NCBI GenBank assembly: GCA_934463115.1
Contig: CAKSIN010000033.1
Coordinates: forward strand, 1 to 21,712
DNA length: 21,712 nucleotides
Source: an uncultured Clostridia bacterium
GTDB taxonomy: Bacteria; Bacillota; Clostridia; UMGS1810
Direction: 5' to 3'
Of the stretch, positions 14,208-21,646 are shown one piece after another (the first letter of the stretch is position 1; every line of letters starts with the position of its first letter). A program made the position numbers and the translations under genes. The notes under the pieces are model-generated. The model searched no databases and was not told the origin of the DNA. It worked only from the letters and a program-made list of their open reading frames with translations.

Positions 14208-14905
14208 TGAACATTTTTGCAATGGACACATCCACGCTGACAGCGTCGGTTGCGGTTATGAATGACCAAAAACTTCTCGGCGAATTTACCGCGTCAAACG
14301 CTCTGACTCATTCGCAGACAATAATGCCCATGACGGATTCGCTCCTGTCGGTGCTTAACATGACTTTGGACGATATAGACGTTTTTGCGGTGTCCGTAGG
14401 TCCCGGTTCGTTTACGGGACTTCGCATAGGCATGGCAACGGTCAAGACATTTGCACAGGTAAAACAAAAGCCGATTATCGGTGTATCGTCACTGCGCGGT
14501 GTGTCGGAGAATTTTTCGTACATCGATTCATCATCATATATCTGTCCGATATTCGACGCACGCAGGGGCGAGGTGTACAATGCATTGTATCTGCACGGCG
14601 ACGAGGTTGTTTCCGACCGTGCGTTACATATAGACGACCTTTTGGACTCTCTTTCGGCAAAAGATGTTATCTTTGCCGGAGACGCGGCGATTCTTCACCG
14701 CGGCAGGATAGAACAGCGCGGTGAAAAAGGCTGGCGCATTGCCGAAAGGCAGGATATTCTGCCGAGGGCGTCATCTGTTGCGGCATATGCCGCGCGCTTT
14801 GCCGAAAAAGGGGAATTCGGCGATCCGTATTCACTGCGGCCGCAGTATCTCAGAAAATCGCAGGCGGAAAGAGAATTGGAAGAAAAGCAGTCAAAAGGTC
14901 AATAA
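14207..14905 (+). CDS. tsaB: tRNA t6A biosynthesis protein TsaB
   Basis: TsaB is the inactive homologue of TsaD that scaffolds the t6A-forming complex. The ASKHA-like N terminus NIFAMDTSTLTASVAV, the LTHSQTIMP stretch at 33-41 and the strong GPGSFTGLRIG motif at 65-75 identify it. 'FDARRGEVYNALY' is also characteristic. The C-terminal end is highly charged (AERELEEKQSKGQ). It has 232 aa and is coupled to tsaE through TAATG. In many genomes rimI lies next; here rpiB follows instead. Confidence 0.95.
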   Translation: MNIFAMDTSTLTASVAVMNDQKLLGEFTASNALTHSQTIMPMTDSLLSVLNMTLDDIDVFAVSVGPGSFTGLRIGMATVKTFAQVKQKPIIGVSSLRGVSENFSYIDSSSYICPIFDARRGEVYNALYLHGDEVVSDRALHIDDLLDSLSAKDVIFAGDAAILHRGRIEQRGEKGWRIAERQDILPRASSVAAYAARFAEKGEFGDPYSLRPQYLRKSQAERELEEKQSKGQ

Positions 14906-14926
14906 TAAACTGTAAGGGGGATTTTG

Positions 14927-15364
14927 ATGATAGCAATAGGATGCGATCACGGCGGTTTTCAGCTAAAAGAGCAGATTATCGCGTATCTTGAAGAAAACGG
15001 GTATGAATACAAAGATTTCGGAACTCATGATGAAAACAGTGTGGATTATCCCGACATTGCCGACGCGGTGTGCCGCGCAATAACGGACGGCGAGTGCGAC
15101 AGGGGAATACTTGTCTGCGGAACCGGAATAGGAATGAACATGTGCGCAAACAAGCACAAGGGCATACGCGCCGCGCAGTGCCACGACACATTCAGCGCAA
15201 AGATGACGCGTCAGCACAACAATGCAAACGTTCTTACAATGGGCGGCAGAGTAATAGGTGTGGAGCTTGCCAAGGAAATAGTCAGAGAATTTCTTACAAA
15301 CGACTTCCTCGGCGGCAGACATGAAATCAGAGTAAACAAAATGATGAATTTTGAAAATAAATAA
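14927..15364 (+). CDS. rpiB: Ribose 5-phosphate isomerase B
   Basis: RpiB interconverts ribose 5-phosphate and ribulose 5-phosphate in the pentose phosphate pathway. Motifs: GCDHGG at 5-10, VDYPDIA near 39-45, the catalytic Cys in VCGTGIGM at 63-70, and RQHNNANVLTMGGRV from about 96. The protein is 145 aa from the ATG at 14927, which lies 6 bases after AAGGGGG; the TTG one codon earlier is too close. Allose 6-phosphate or galactose 6-phosphate isomerases share this fold, but the neighbour upp, a PRPP-using enzyme, fits a supply of ribose phosphate. Confidence 0.94.
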   Translation: MIAIGCDHGGFQLKEQIIAYLEENGYEYKDFGTHDENSVDYPDIADAVCRAITDGECDRGILVCGTGIGMNMCANKHKGIRAAQCHDTFSAKMTRQHNNANVLTMGGRVIGVELAKEIVREFLTNDFLGGRHEIRVNKMMNFENK

Positions 15365-15385
15365 TAATTTACGGAGGGCAAAAAA

Positions 15386-16030
15386 ATGAAATATCCACTT
15401 TATGACAATGTAGAAATTATGGAGCATCCGCTCATCATCCACAAAATATCGAGAATGCGTTCGGTAGACACGGGTTCAAAGGAATTCAGAGAATATGTAA
15501 ACGAGATTGCAATGCTCATGGGCTACGAGGTTACACGTGACCTCCCCATGAAGAGTGTTGACATTCAGACTCCTATCGCCGTTGCAAAAACAAAGGTTAT
15601 TGCAGGCAAAAAGCTGGCTATTGTGCCTATCCTCAGAGCCGGTCTCGGAATGGTGGACGGCATGATGAAGCTTATGCCGAATGTCAAGGTAGGACACATC
15701 GGTCTTTACAGAGATCACGAAACGCTCCAGCCGGTTGAATACTACTGTAAACTCCCGGACGATATAGCGTCGAGAGATGTTATCCTTGTTGATCCCATGC
15801 TTGCAACCGGTGTTTCGAGCAAGGCGGCTGTTAAATTCTTAAAGGACAGAGGCGTTAAGCACATCAAATTCTGCTGCATAGTTGCCGCTCCCGAGGGAAT
15901 CAAGGCAATTGCCGAGGCTCACCCCGACATTGATATTTACTGCGGTATTGTGGACGACTGCCTCAACGAAAACGGCTACATCGTTCCCGGTCTCGGCGAC
16001 GCCGGCGACAGAATTTTCGGTACAAAATAA
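15386..16030 (+). CDS. upp: Uracil phosphoribosyltransferase
   Basis: Upp salvages uracil by joining it to PRPP to form UMP. The PRPP-binding loop is VDPMLATGVS at 135-144, the PILRAGLGMVDGM segment lies at 81-93, and the uracil-binding C terminus reads GLGDAGDRIFGTK. The protein has 214 aa, close to the standard 208-210. The ATG at 15386 follows GGAGG. The stop TAA is immediately followed by the ATG of the COG2426 gene, so the two are translated in series. Confidence 0.97.
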   Translation: MKYPLYDNVEIMEHPLIIHKISRMRSVDTGSKEFREYVNEIAMLMGYEVTRDLPMKSVDIQTPIAVAKTKVIAGKKLAIVPILRAGLGMVDGMMKLMPNVKVGHIGLYRDHETLQPVEYYCKLPDDIASRDVILVDPMLATGVSSKAAVKFLKDRGVKHIKFCCIVAAPEGIKAIAEAHPDIDIYCGIVDDCLNENGYIVPGLGDAGDRIFGTK

Positions 16031-16516
16031 ATGATTGAGTTTATAGAATCGTATTTTGCAGGAATAAACAAGGATCTTGCGGTGTTCATTGTGTCGCTGT
16101 TTCCGGTGATAGAGCTTCGCGGCGCCATTCCGTACGGCATAGGCATGCTCGGTATGAACTGGCTGCGCGTTGCGCTGCTGAGCATCGTGGGCAATATGCT
16201 GCCCGTGCCGTTTCTGATACTGCTTATACGTCCGATTGTGGAGTGGTTTATGCGCTCAAAGTATCTTTCGGGTGTGGGCAGGTGGCTCGATGAACGCACC
16301 AGGAAAAAGAGCGAAAGCGTTACGCGCTACAAAAAGCTTGGGTTGCTGATATTTGTTGCGATTCCGCTGCCCGGTACCGGTGCTTGGAGCGGTGCAATGG
16401 TTGCAGGACTGCTCAATATGCGGCTCAAAGACGCTCTCCCGGCTATATTCGGCGGTGTGCTTGTTGCTGCGGCTATTGTGACTGCGGCTACTTGCGGAGT
16501 TAAGTTAGCACTTTGA
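16031..16516 (+). CDS. COG2426 / small multidrug export-type membrane protein
   Basis: This 161-aa inner-membrane protein belongs to the PF06695 family, named 'putative small multi-drug export protein'; I know of no firm functional proof for that name. It has about four membrane segments (near residues 15-35, 45-68, 100-125 and 135-160). Family marks are 'SLFPVIELRGAIPYGI', 'GNMLPVPFLIL' and 'IPLPGTGAWSGAM'. The repeated Pro-Gly-rich halves hint at a DedA-like fold. The ATG abuts the upp stop codon, and the long repeat block follows 1 base after its own stop. Confidence 0.88.
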   Translation: MIEFIESYFAGINKDLAVFIVSLFPVIELRGAIPYGIGMLGMNWLRVALLSIVGNMLPVPFLILLIRPIVEWFMRSKYLSGVGRWLDERTRKKSESVTRYKKLGLLIFVAIPLPGTGAWSGAMVAGLLNMRLKDALPAIFGGVLVAAAIVTAATCGVKLAL

Positions 16517-16517
16517 T

Positions 16518-16753
16518 GAAAAATTCCCGTCCGCCGTGCGGCCGTGAAAGTTTGCAGGACACAAAAACATCTTGAAAATTAATTGAAACGCGCCGACAAA
16601 AGGCCGCGAAATTATCGCGGCTCGTTTGTCTAAAATCGTCGTCACAAAAGGAAATAAGATTATGTGTGCCGCCGATTTTGCGCGACAATTAATTTTCTTC
16701 GCTGATTGTGTCATCTGCGCACTTTCAATGCCGCACGGCGGAGGGAAATTTTC
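16518..16753. repeat. Palindromic MITE-like element, copy 1
   Basis: The ends are inverted copies: GAAAAATTCCCG-T-CCGCCGTGCGGC at the left (16518-16542) and GCCGCACGGCGG-AGGGAAATTTTC at the right (16730-16753). Inside, further arms match: GAAAGT near the left with ACTTTC near the right, GACAC with GTGTC, GAAAATTAATTG (16574-16585) with CAATTAATTTTC (16686-16697), and CGCGC with GCGCG. A central hairpin is GACAAA..GCCGCGA-aatta-TCGCGGC..TTTGTC (16595-16630). No transposase is encoded. This fits a miniature inverted-repeat element or a mobile structured RNA. Positions 16544-16737 are identical to 17031-17224. Confidence 0.8.
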
Positions 16754-16824
16754 TGTGGGGAGAGAAAGTTAGTTTACTTTGTGCTGTTTGGTGGTAGGCT
16801 AAGCATTTGTGCCATTGGTTATCA

Positions 16825-16896
16825 CAATCGTTTGAGTATGCATCGCAGGGAACGGTTATTAACCGTTCCGCCGGCGACCGCATATGCTTGAAATTG
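16825..16896. repeat. Palindromic unit between the two copies
   Basis: A perfect 9-bp hairpin, GGAACGGTT-att-AACCGTTCC (16849-16869), forms the centre. Flanking bases continue as imperfect inverted repeats (CAAT...TATGC..TCGC on the left against GCGA..GCATA...ATTG on the right). It is non-coding and differs in sequence from the flanking elements. Confidence 0.6.
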
Positions 16897-16908
16897 CCCA
16901 CTATTTGG

Positions 16909-17000
16909 CTCCCTCTTAGAGGGGCGATGCATGCCGGTGGCATGCGTTTATCGCCGAACGAATCGAAGATGAGACCTGTCTGCGAAGCAAACTGAGGGAG
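16909..17000. repeat. Second palindromic unit (CTCCCTC...GAGGGAG)
   Basis: CTCCCTC (16909-16915) pairs either with the nearby GAGGG (16919-16923) or with GAGGGAG at the far end (16994-17000). Inside are GCATGCC-ggt-GGCATGC (16929-16945) and GGCGAT/ATCGCC (16923-16928, 16950-16955). This pattern resembles the GGCTCCCTC..ACTGAGGGAG intergenic repeats I remember from gut Clostridia. Confidence 0.6.
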
Positions 17001-17006
17001 TACAAC

Positions 17007-17239
17007 AAATGCCCTCTCCGTCTCACGGCTGTGAAAGTTTGCAGGACACAAAAACATCTTGAAAATTAATTGAAACGCGCCGACAAAAGGCCGCGAAATT
17101 ATCGCGGCTCGTTTGTCTAAAATCGTCGTCACAAAAGGAAATAAGATTATGTGTGCCGCCGATTTTGCGCGACAATTAATTTTCTTCGCTGATTGTGTCA
17201 TCTGCGCACTTTCAATGCCGCACGACGGAAAGGGAATTT
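17007..17239. repeat. Palindromic MITE-like element, copy 2
   Basis: The inner 194 bp (17031-17224) are identical by eye to copy 1 and in the same orientation, with the same inner arms and central hairpin. The outermost 31 bases at each end match as inverted repeats at about 24 positions, and differ from the ends of copy 1 although built on the same plan (CCG...CGGC next to GAAAG). The ends look like swapped or decayed tips around a conserved core. Confidence 0.75.
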
Positions 17240-17308
17240 TCCGCGGTGAAAACCGCATTGTTTACCAACACTGATTGAAAGAATTTATCGGAAAGGAAGA
17301 ATTGATAT

Positions 17309-18490
17309 ATGAATAAAAAATATTTTACGTCGGAATCTGTTACAGAGGGACATCCCGATAAAATCTGCGATCAGATTTCGGATGCCGTGCTCGATGCGAT
17401 AATAGCAAAGGATCCCATGGCGCGTGTTGCCTGCGAGACTGTTGTTACAACCGGCATGGTTATGATAATGGGAGAGATTACCACAGACTGCTATGTGGAT
17501 ATCCCCAGCATTGCGCGCAAAACGATAGAAGAAATAGGTTACGACAGGGCGAAATACGGTTTTGACTGCAACACATGCGCTGTTCTCACGAGCATAGACG
17601 ACCAATCAACAGACATTGCAATGGGTGTTGACAAATCGCTGGAGGCAAAGCAATCAGATTCCGACGAGCTGGACAACGGTGCCGGCGACCAGGGAATGAT
17701 GTTCGGCTATGCCTGCAACGAAACACCGGAACTTATGCCCATGCCGATTTCGCTTGCGCACAAGCTTGCAAAGCGGCTTACGGATGTTCGCAAAAACGGC
17801 ACTCTGCCGTATCTGCGTCCGGACGGAAAAACACAGGTTACGGTTGAGTACATCGACGGCAAACCGGCAAGGGTAGACACTGTTGTTGTGTCGTCGCAGC
17901 ACAGTGCAGATGTCAGCCTTGAGCAGATTCGCCGCGACATTATAGAATTTGTTATCCGCCCGACTGTAGACGCGTCTTTAATGGATGACGACACAAAGAT
18001 ATACATCAACCCCACGGGACGTTTTGTAATAGGCGGTCCCCAGGGTGACAGCGGTCTTACGGGAAGAAAGATTATTGTGGACACCTACGGCGGCTACGCG
18101 CGCCACGGCGGCGGAGCATTCTCCGGCAAGGATCCCACAAAGGTGGACAGAAGTGCATGCTATGCTGCGCGCTATGTTGCAAAGAACATTGTAGCGGCAG
18201 GTCTTGCGGACAAGTGCGAGGTTCAGCTTGCATACGCTATCGGTGTGGCAAATCCTGTATCTGTTCTGGTGGACACATTCGGCACGGGAAAGGTGAGCGA
18301 ACAGCGCCTCAGCGAGATTATAAACGAAGTGTTCGACCTGCGTCCGGCGGCTATTATCGAAGGACTTGGTTTAAGGCGCCCGATATACAGGCAGATAGCT
18401 GCATACGGTCACTTCGGCCGGACGGATATCGACCTTCCGTGGGAAAAATGCGACAAAGTGGATATACTGAAGAATTTAGCAGACAATTGA
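17309..18490 (+). CDS. metK: S-adenosylmethionine synthetase
   Basis: MetK makes SAM from methionine and ATP. The 393-aa protein shows EGHPDKICDQISDA near 13-26, GAGDQGMMFGYA at 124-135, and GGGAFSGKDPTKVDRSA near 267-283, the three signatures of the enzyme, including the phosphate-binding lysines and metal-binding Asp. One small deviation is SACYAARY where most read SAAYAARY. The ATG at 17309 follows GGAAAGGAAG. Upstream lies the repeat block; I see no SAM-I riboswitch core and no convincing promoter in the 65 bases between the last repeat and the start. A GCGGT-gaaa-ACCGC hairpin lies at about 17243-17256. Confidence 0.97.
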   Translation: MNKKYFTSESVTEGHPDKICDQISDAVLDAIIAKDPMARVACETVVTTGMVMIMGEITTDCYVDIPSIARKTIEEIGYDRAKYGFDCNTCAVLTSIDDQSTDIAMGVDKSLEAKQSDSDELDNGAGDQGMMFGYACNETPELMPMPISLAHKLAKRLTDVRKNGTLPYLRPDGKTQVTVEYIDGKPARVDTVVVSSQHSADVSLEQIRRDIIEFVIRPTVDASLMDDDTKIYINPTGRFVIGGPQGDSGLTGRKIIVDTYGGYARHGGGAFSGKDPTKVDRSACYAARYVAKNIVAAGLADKCEVQLAYAIGVANPVSVLVDTFGTGKVSEQRLSEIINEVFDLRPAAIIEGLGLRRPIYRQIAAYGHFGRTDIDLPWEKCDKVDILKNLADN

Positions 18491-18502
18491 TTCACAAGCG
18501 GT

Positions 18503-18536
18503 ACACCTCTTTGCATATGATAATGCAAAGAGGTGT
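18503..18536 (+). promoter_or_regulatory. 13-bp perfect hairpin covering the next ribosome binding site
   Basis: ACACCTCTTTGCA (18503-18515) and TGCAAAGAGGTGT (18524-18536) are exact inverted repeats with an 8-base loop. The right arm contains AAAGAGGTG, which is the only ribosome binding site for the ATG at 18542. No T run follows (TTGCTATG), so it is a poor terminator. It would instead block translation of the downstream pair unless opened. Confidence 0.7.
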
Positions 18537-18541
18537 TTGCT

Positions 18542-18892
18542 ATGATGCTTGAAATTTTGCACAAGACTATTGTAACGTTTCTTGTGATATACGCTGTTTC
18601 GGACATTCTGGTGCGGATATACGGATTTTTTGCTTCCGATATCTTTGCAAAGGATAAATACATTGCCGTTATCCGTGTAAAGAACTGCGAGGATGAGTTG
18701 GAAAACGCTGTGCGTTCGGTTATAATGCGCACACTCAGCCGCCGCGGAGGGGGAGAACTGCCGTATCTGCTGATTGTCGACCTCGGTTCGGACGACGGCA
18801 CGGCGGAAATAGCCAAACGGCTTTGCCTGGATTATGACTTTGTATATTACATGACAGATGACGAATACAATGAGTTTAGGAGAGATAAATGA
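18542..18892 (+). CDS. Small membrane-anchored protein with glycosyltransferase-2-like fragment
   Basis: This 116-aa protein has one N-terminal membrane segment (about residues 6-28) followed by a soluble part. The soluble part reads 'YIAVIRVKNCEDELENAVRSVIMRT', 'YLLIVDLGSDDGTAEIAKRL', 'YDFVYYM', which resembles the first half of a family 2 glycosyltransferase Rossmann fold (compare 'DxGSxDGT'). A full catalytic domain is absent. Small proteins of this type occur in Clostridia and their function is unknown to me. The start is ATG 18542 (or ATG 18545), 6 bases after AGAGGTG, which is buried in a hairpin; GTG at 18533 lies inside the hairpin and is unlikely. It overlaps the radical SAM gene by four bases (ATGA). 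Confidence 0.7.
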   Translation: MMLEILHKTIVTFLVIYAVSDILVRIYGFFASDIFAKDKYIAVIRVKNCEDELENAVRSVIMRTLSRRGGGELPYLLIVDLGSDDGTAEIAKRLCLDYDFVYYMTDDEYNEFRRDK

Positions 18893-19845
18893 TTCGATAC
18901 AATACATATTCGCAGTATCTCAAAACCAAATACGGCGAGCGCGTCTACAAACTACCGGTTAATCTGTGCCTTACATGCCCCAACCGTGACGGAACGGCAG
19001 GAATTGGCGGCTGCATATTTTGCGGTGAGGACGGCGCGGCGTTCGAAAACCTGCCGCGGACAATGTCGGTATCGGAGCAGATAGCGGAGAACATGAGCTT
19101 TATCGGCAAAAAGTATAAGGCGAATAAGTTTATCGCATATTTTCAGAATTATTCGAACACATATATTCCGCTGAGCACGTTTAAGGAGTATATAACCGCG
19201 GCGCGGGCGGATAATATTGTTGAGATAGCAATATCCACCCGTCCGGACTGCATACGTGATGATTACCTTGACTTTCTGCGCGAATTCAGCGAAAACACGG
19301 GTATAAATATTTCGCTTGAGCTCGGACTTCAGAGTGTAAACTGCCACACGCTTGCCAAAATCAACCGCGCACATTCGCTTGCGGAATTTATTGACGCCGT
19401 GCTTGCGATTCACCGTTTCGGATTTCCCGTGTGCGCACACCTGATACTCAATCTCCCGTGGGACGACGACTGCGATGTAATTGAATGTGCAAAGGTTCTT
19501 TCGGCGCTCAGGGCAGACCAGGTTAAGCTCCACAGCCTGTATATTCCAAAGGGCACACCGCTCGAAAAATTGTATCTTGACGGTGAAATAGACATGGGCA
19601 CATATCACGATTATGTCCGCAGGGTTGTGGAATTTCTCGAATATCTTTCGCCCGATGTGGTTATTCAGCGGCTTATCGGACGTGCGAGCGAGGAAAAAAC
19701 CGTGTTTTCAAACTACGGGACAAGCTGGTGGAAGATAAAGGATACCATAGACGCGGTACTCGAAGAAAAAAATACTTATCAGGGTAGGCTGTGCACGTAT
19801 CTCGGCGGCAGCGCACTGAACAAAAAGTTCGGAAAGACAGAATAA
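18889..19845 (+). CDS. TIGR01212 family radical SAM protein (YhcC-like)
   Basis: This is a radical SAM enzyme of unknown substrate. The iron-sulfur cluster Cys are in CLTCPNRDGTAGIGGCIFC (Cys 27, 30, 42, 45), with the PNRDG and GGCIFC spacing typical of the TIGR01212/YhcC group and unlike the common CxxxCxxC. 'FIAYFQNYSNTY' near 82-93, 'AISTRPDCI', 'SLELGLQSVN' and 'HLILNLPWD' are further family marks. The 318-aa length is normal. It is translationally coupled to the small membrane protein upstream. The group is distantly related to Elp3, and tRNA or lipid substrates have been proposed; nothing in the window decides. Confidence 0.93.
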   Translation: MIRYNTYSQYLKTKYGERVYKLPVNLCLTCPNRDGTAGIGGCIFCGEDGAAFENLPRTMSVSEQIAENMSFIGKKYKANKFIAYFQNYSNTYIPLSTFKEYITAARADNIVEIAISTRPDCIRDDYLDFLREFSENTGINISLELGLQSVNCHTLAKINRAHSLAEFIDAVLAIHRFGFPVCAHLILNLPWDDDCDVIECAKVLSALRADQVKLHSLYIPKGTPLEKLYLDGEIDMGTYHDYVRRVVEFLEYLSPDVVIQRLIGRASEEKTVFSNYGTSWWKIKDTIDAVLEEKNTYQGRLCTYLGGSALNKKFGKTE

Positions 19846-19906
19846 TTTTCGGACAGCGGCATACTATTTTACGGACAAACCATTACATTAAGAGAGGAAT
19901 ATATAT

Positions 19907-20875
19907 ATGTTAGTTACTGTTTTGCTTTTTGCATTGGGATTGATTCTGCTCATAAAGGGCGGCGACTGGTTTGTGGACGGTGCCACGGGAATTGCGCACA
20001 GATTTCATGTGCCGGAGCTTATAATCGGCGCCACGGTGGTGTCGATAGGAACCACTCTGCCCGAGGTTATGGTATCGGCGACATCTGCCGTCGGCGGTCA
20101 CGGCGAGATTGCATACGGAAACGCAATAGGCTCGGTTATCTGCAACACGGCGCTCATTGCCGCTCTCACAATAGCTATCCGCCCGTCCGAAGTTGACAGG
20201 AAAACCCTCGGATTGCCGGTTGCGTTCTTTTTTGTGTCGGCGGCATTCTATGCATTCGTCGCATACACAACGGGCAGATTTTCGCGCTTTGTCGGATTGG
20301 TATTGCTCGGAGTCTTTGTTTTGTATGTTGCGGCAAGTGTTGTAAATGCGCGCAGAGATATGGCAAAGGCATCGAAAAATCCCGATACTTCCGCAGAGAA
20401 GCCGTCTGCGGCGAGAGATACCGTACTGCTCGTTTTCGGGGCGGTGCTTATTGCGTTTGGAGCAAATCTGCTTGTGGAAAATGGCACGGCAATTGCAAAA
20501 TACCTCGGTGTTCCCGAATCGGTAATCGCGCTTACGTTTGTTGCACTGGGCACATCGCTGCCGGAGCTTGTAACGGCGATAACATCTCTTGCAAAAGGGC
20601 ACGGTTTGCTGTCGCTTGGCAACATTGTCGGCGCTAATCTCTTTAACCTTGTTTTGGTCAGCGGAGTGTCGGTAGCTCTTGCGCCGTTTGATATTCCGCA
20701 CAGCAAAATGCTTTTTGGCAGAAATGCGTCGCTCGTGCTGGATATACCGCTGATGTTTGCGGTAATGGCAATCCTCACGCTGCCGGCGCTTGCAAAAGGA
20801 CGGCTGTCACGGATGCAGGGCATAGTGTTGCTTGCAATATATGCGCTGTTCTGCACGGTACAGTTTGCATTTTGA
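19907..20875 (+). CDS. CaCA-family calcium/sodium antiporter (YrbG-like)
   Basis: This is a membrane exchanger of cations, probably Ca2+ or Na+ against each other or protons. The 322-aa protein has about ten hydrophobic segments in two inverted halves. The two alpha repeats are GATVVSIGTTLPEVMVSATS (41-60) with GNAIGSVICN, and ALTFVALGTSLPELVTAITS (208-227) with GNIVGANLFN. The acidic residues in LPE are ion-binding in this family. A charged cytoplasmic loop (about 148-170, rich in Lys, Ser and Glu) joins the halves. The start has GAGAGG upstream. No promoter was seen in the 61-bp gap, so it may be read from upstream. Confidence 0.94.
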   Translation: MLVTVLLFALGLILLIKGGDWFVDGATGIAHRFHVPELIIGATVVSIGTTLPEVMVSATSAVGGHGEIAYGNAIGSVICNTALIAALTIAIRPSEVDRKTLGLPVAFFFVSAAFYAFVAYTTGRFSRFVGLVLLGVFVLYVAASVVNARRDMAKASKNPDTSAEKPSAARDTVLLVFGAVLIAFGANLLVENGTAIAKYLGVPESVIALTFVALGTSLPELVTAITSLAKGHGLLSLGNIVGANLFNLVLVSGVSVALAPFDIPHSKMLFGRNASLVLDIPLMFAVMAILTLPALAKGRLSRMQGIVLLAIYALFCTVQFAF

Positions 20876-20897
20876 AATATTACGGAGGACGATTGAA

Positions 20898-21626
20898 ATG
20901 AAAATACTTATAATTCGACACGGTGAACCGGATTATCCGAATAACACACTTACAGAAAAGGGATTCCGCGAGGCGCGCGAGCTGGGCGAGCGGCTGGGCA
21001 AAGTGCAGATTGACAATATATATGCGTCACCGTTCAACAGGGCAATGTATACCGCACAGCCGACAGCCGATGCACTTGGCAAAGACATTACTGTTCTTGA
21101 CTGGCTGAAGGAATTTCAGGGAAGATGCATCAGTACCGCCGACGGCACGCAGGTTATACCATGGAATCAGCCGCCGCAGGTGTGGACTGCGAAAAAGGAG
21201 TATTATGACATTCACACATGGGAGAGGGAAGAATGGATGAACTCGGGCGACGCGGTGCAGCAGTATGAATATGTTACGGGTGAATTTGACAAGCTGCTGG
21301 AGTCGCACGGATATGTGAGAGACGGAATAATATATCACTGCAAAGAAAATTCGGATAAAACAATAGCTTTCTTCTGCCATTTTGCATTGGGAATGACGCT
21401 TGTGTCGCGCCTTTGCGGAATTTCGCCGGTTCTTTTGTGGCAAACAATGTTTTTGCCGACATCGTCCGTTACCACATTTGTAACCGAGGAGAGAAAAAAG
21501 GGCGAGGTTGTGTTTAAATGTATGCAGCTCGGCGATACGTCGCATTTATACGCCAACGGCAGCGAAGTTTCGAAGTCGGGATTGTACCCCGAATTTTACA
21601 GCGGCGAGGGTGTAAAAACTATTTAG
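20898..21626 (+). CDS. Histidine phosphatase family protein
   Basis: This is a phosphoglycerate mutase-like phosphatase with the phospho-accepting His in LIIRHGEPDYP (H8). 'IYASPFNRAMYTAQPTA' supplies the second Arg, and 'IAFFCHFALGM' carries the second catalytic His. The ATG at 20898 is chosen: GGAGG lies 9 bases upstream and the RHGE motif then falls at residue 7-10 as usual; the longer frame from 20832 overlaps the exchanger gene. At 242 aa it is longer than simple members, with an insertion rich in Trp and Gln (about 75-120) that may shape the substrate pocket. The substrate is unknown. Confidence 0.92.
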   Translation: MKILIIRHGEPDYPNNTLTEKGFREARELGERLGKVQIDNIYASPFNRAMYTAQPTADALGKDITVLDWLKEFQGRCISTADGTQVIPWNQPPQVWTAKKEYYDIHTWEREEWMNSGDAVQQYEYVTGEFDKLLESHGYVRDGIIYHCKENSDKTIAFFCHFALGMTLVSRLCGISPVLLWQTMFLPTSSVTTFVTEERKKGEVVFKCMQLGDTSHLYANGSEVSKSGLYPEFYSGEGVKTI

Positions 21627-21646
21627 GCATGCGGGACTCGAACCCG
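21626..21646 (-). other. tRNA T-arm/3'-end-like scrap
   Basis: On the minus strand CGGG-TTCGAGT-CCCG (21646-21632) reads exactly like a tRNA T arm, followed by GCATGCC where the 3' acceptor strand would be. No matching 5' acceptor, D arm or anticodon arm is present in the 66 bases upstream on that strand, so this is not a complete tRNA. It could be an old attachment site, a decayed tRNA, or chance. Confidence 0.4.

Noticed and set aside
16505..16714. Minus-strand frame MTQSAKKINCRAKSAAHII... that appears again within 16725-17258
   Set aside because: It recurs only because the DNA under it is the 194-bp repeat. It has no ribosome binding site, and the DNA is better explained as palindromic stems.
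16807..16995. Plus-strand frame MCHWLSQSFEYASQ... between the repeats
   Set aside because: It runs straight through two palindromic units, has no ribosome binding site and no domain, and looks like translation of repeat DNA.
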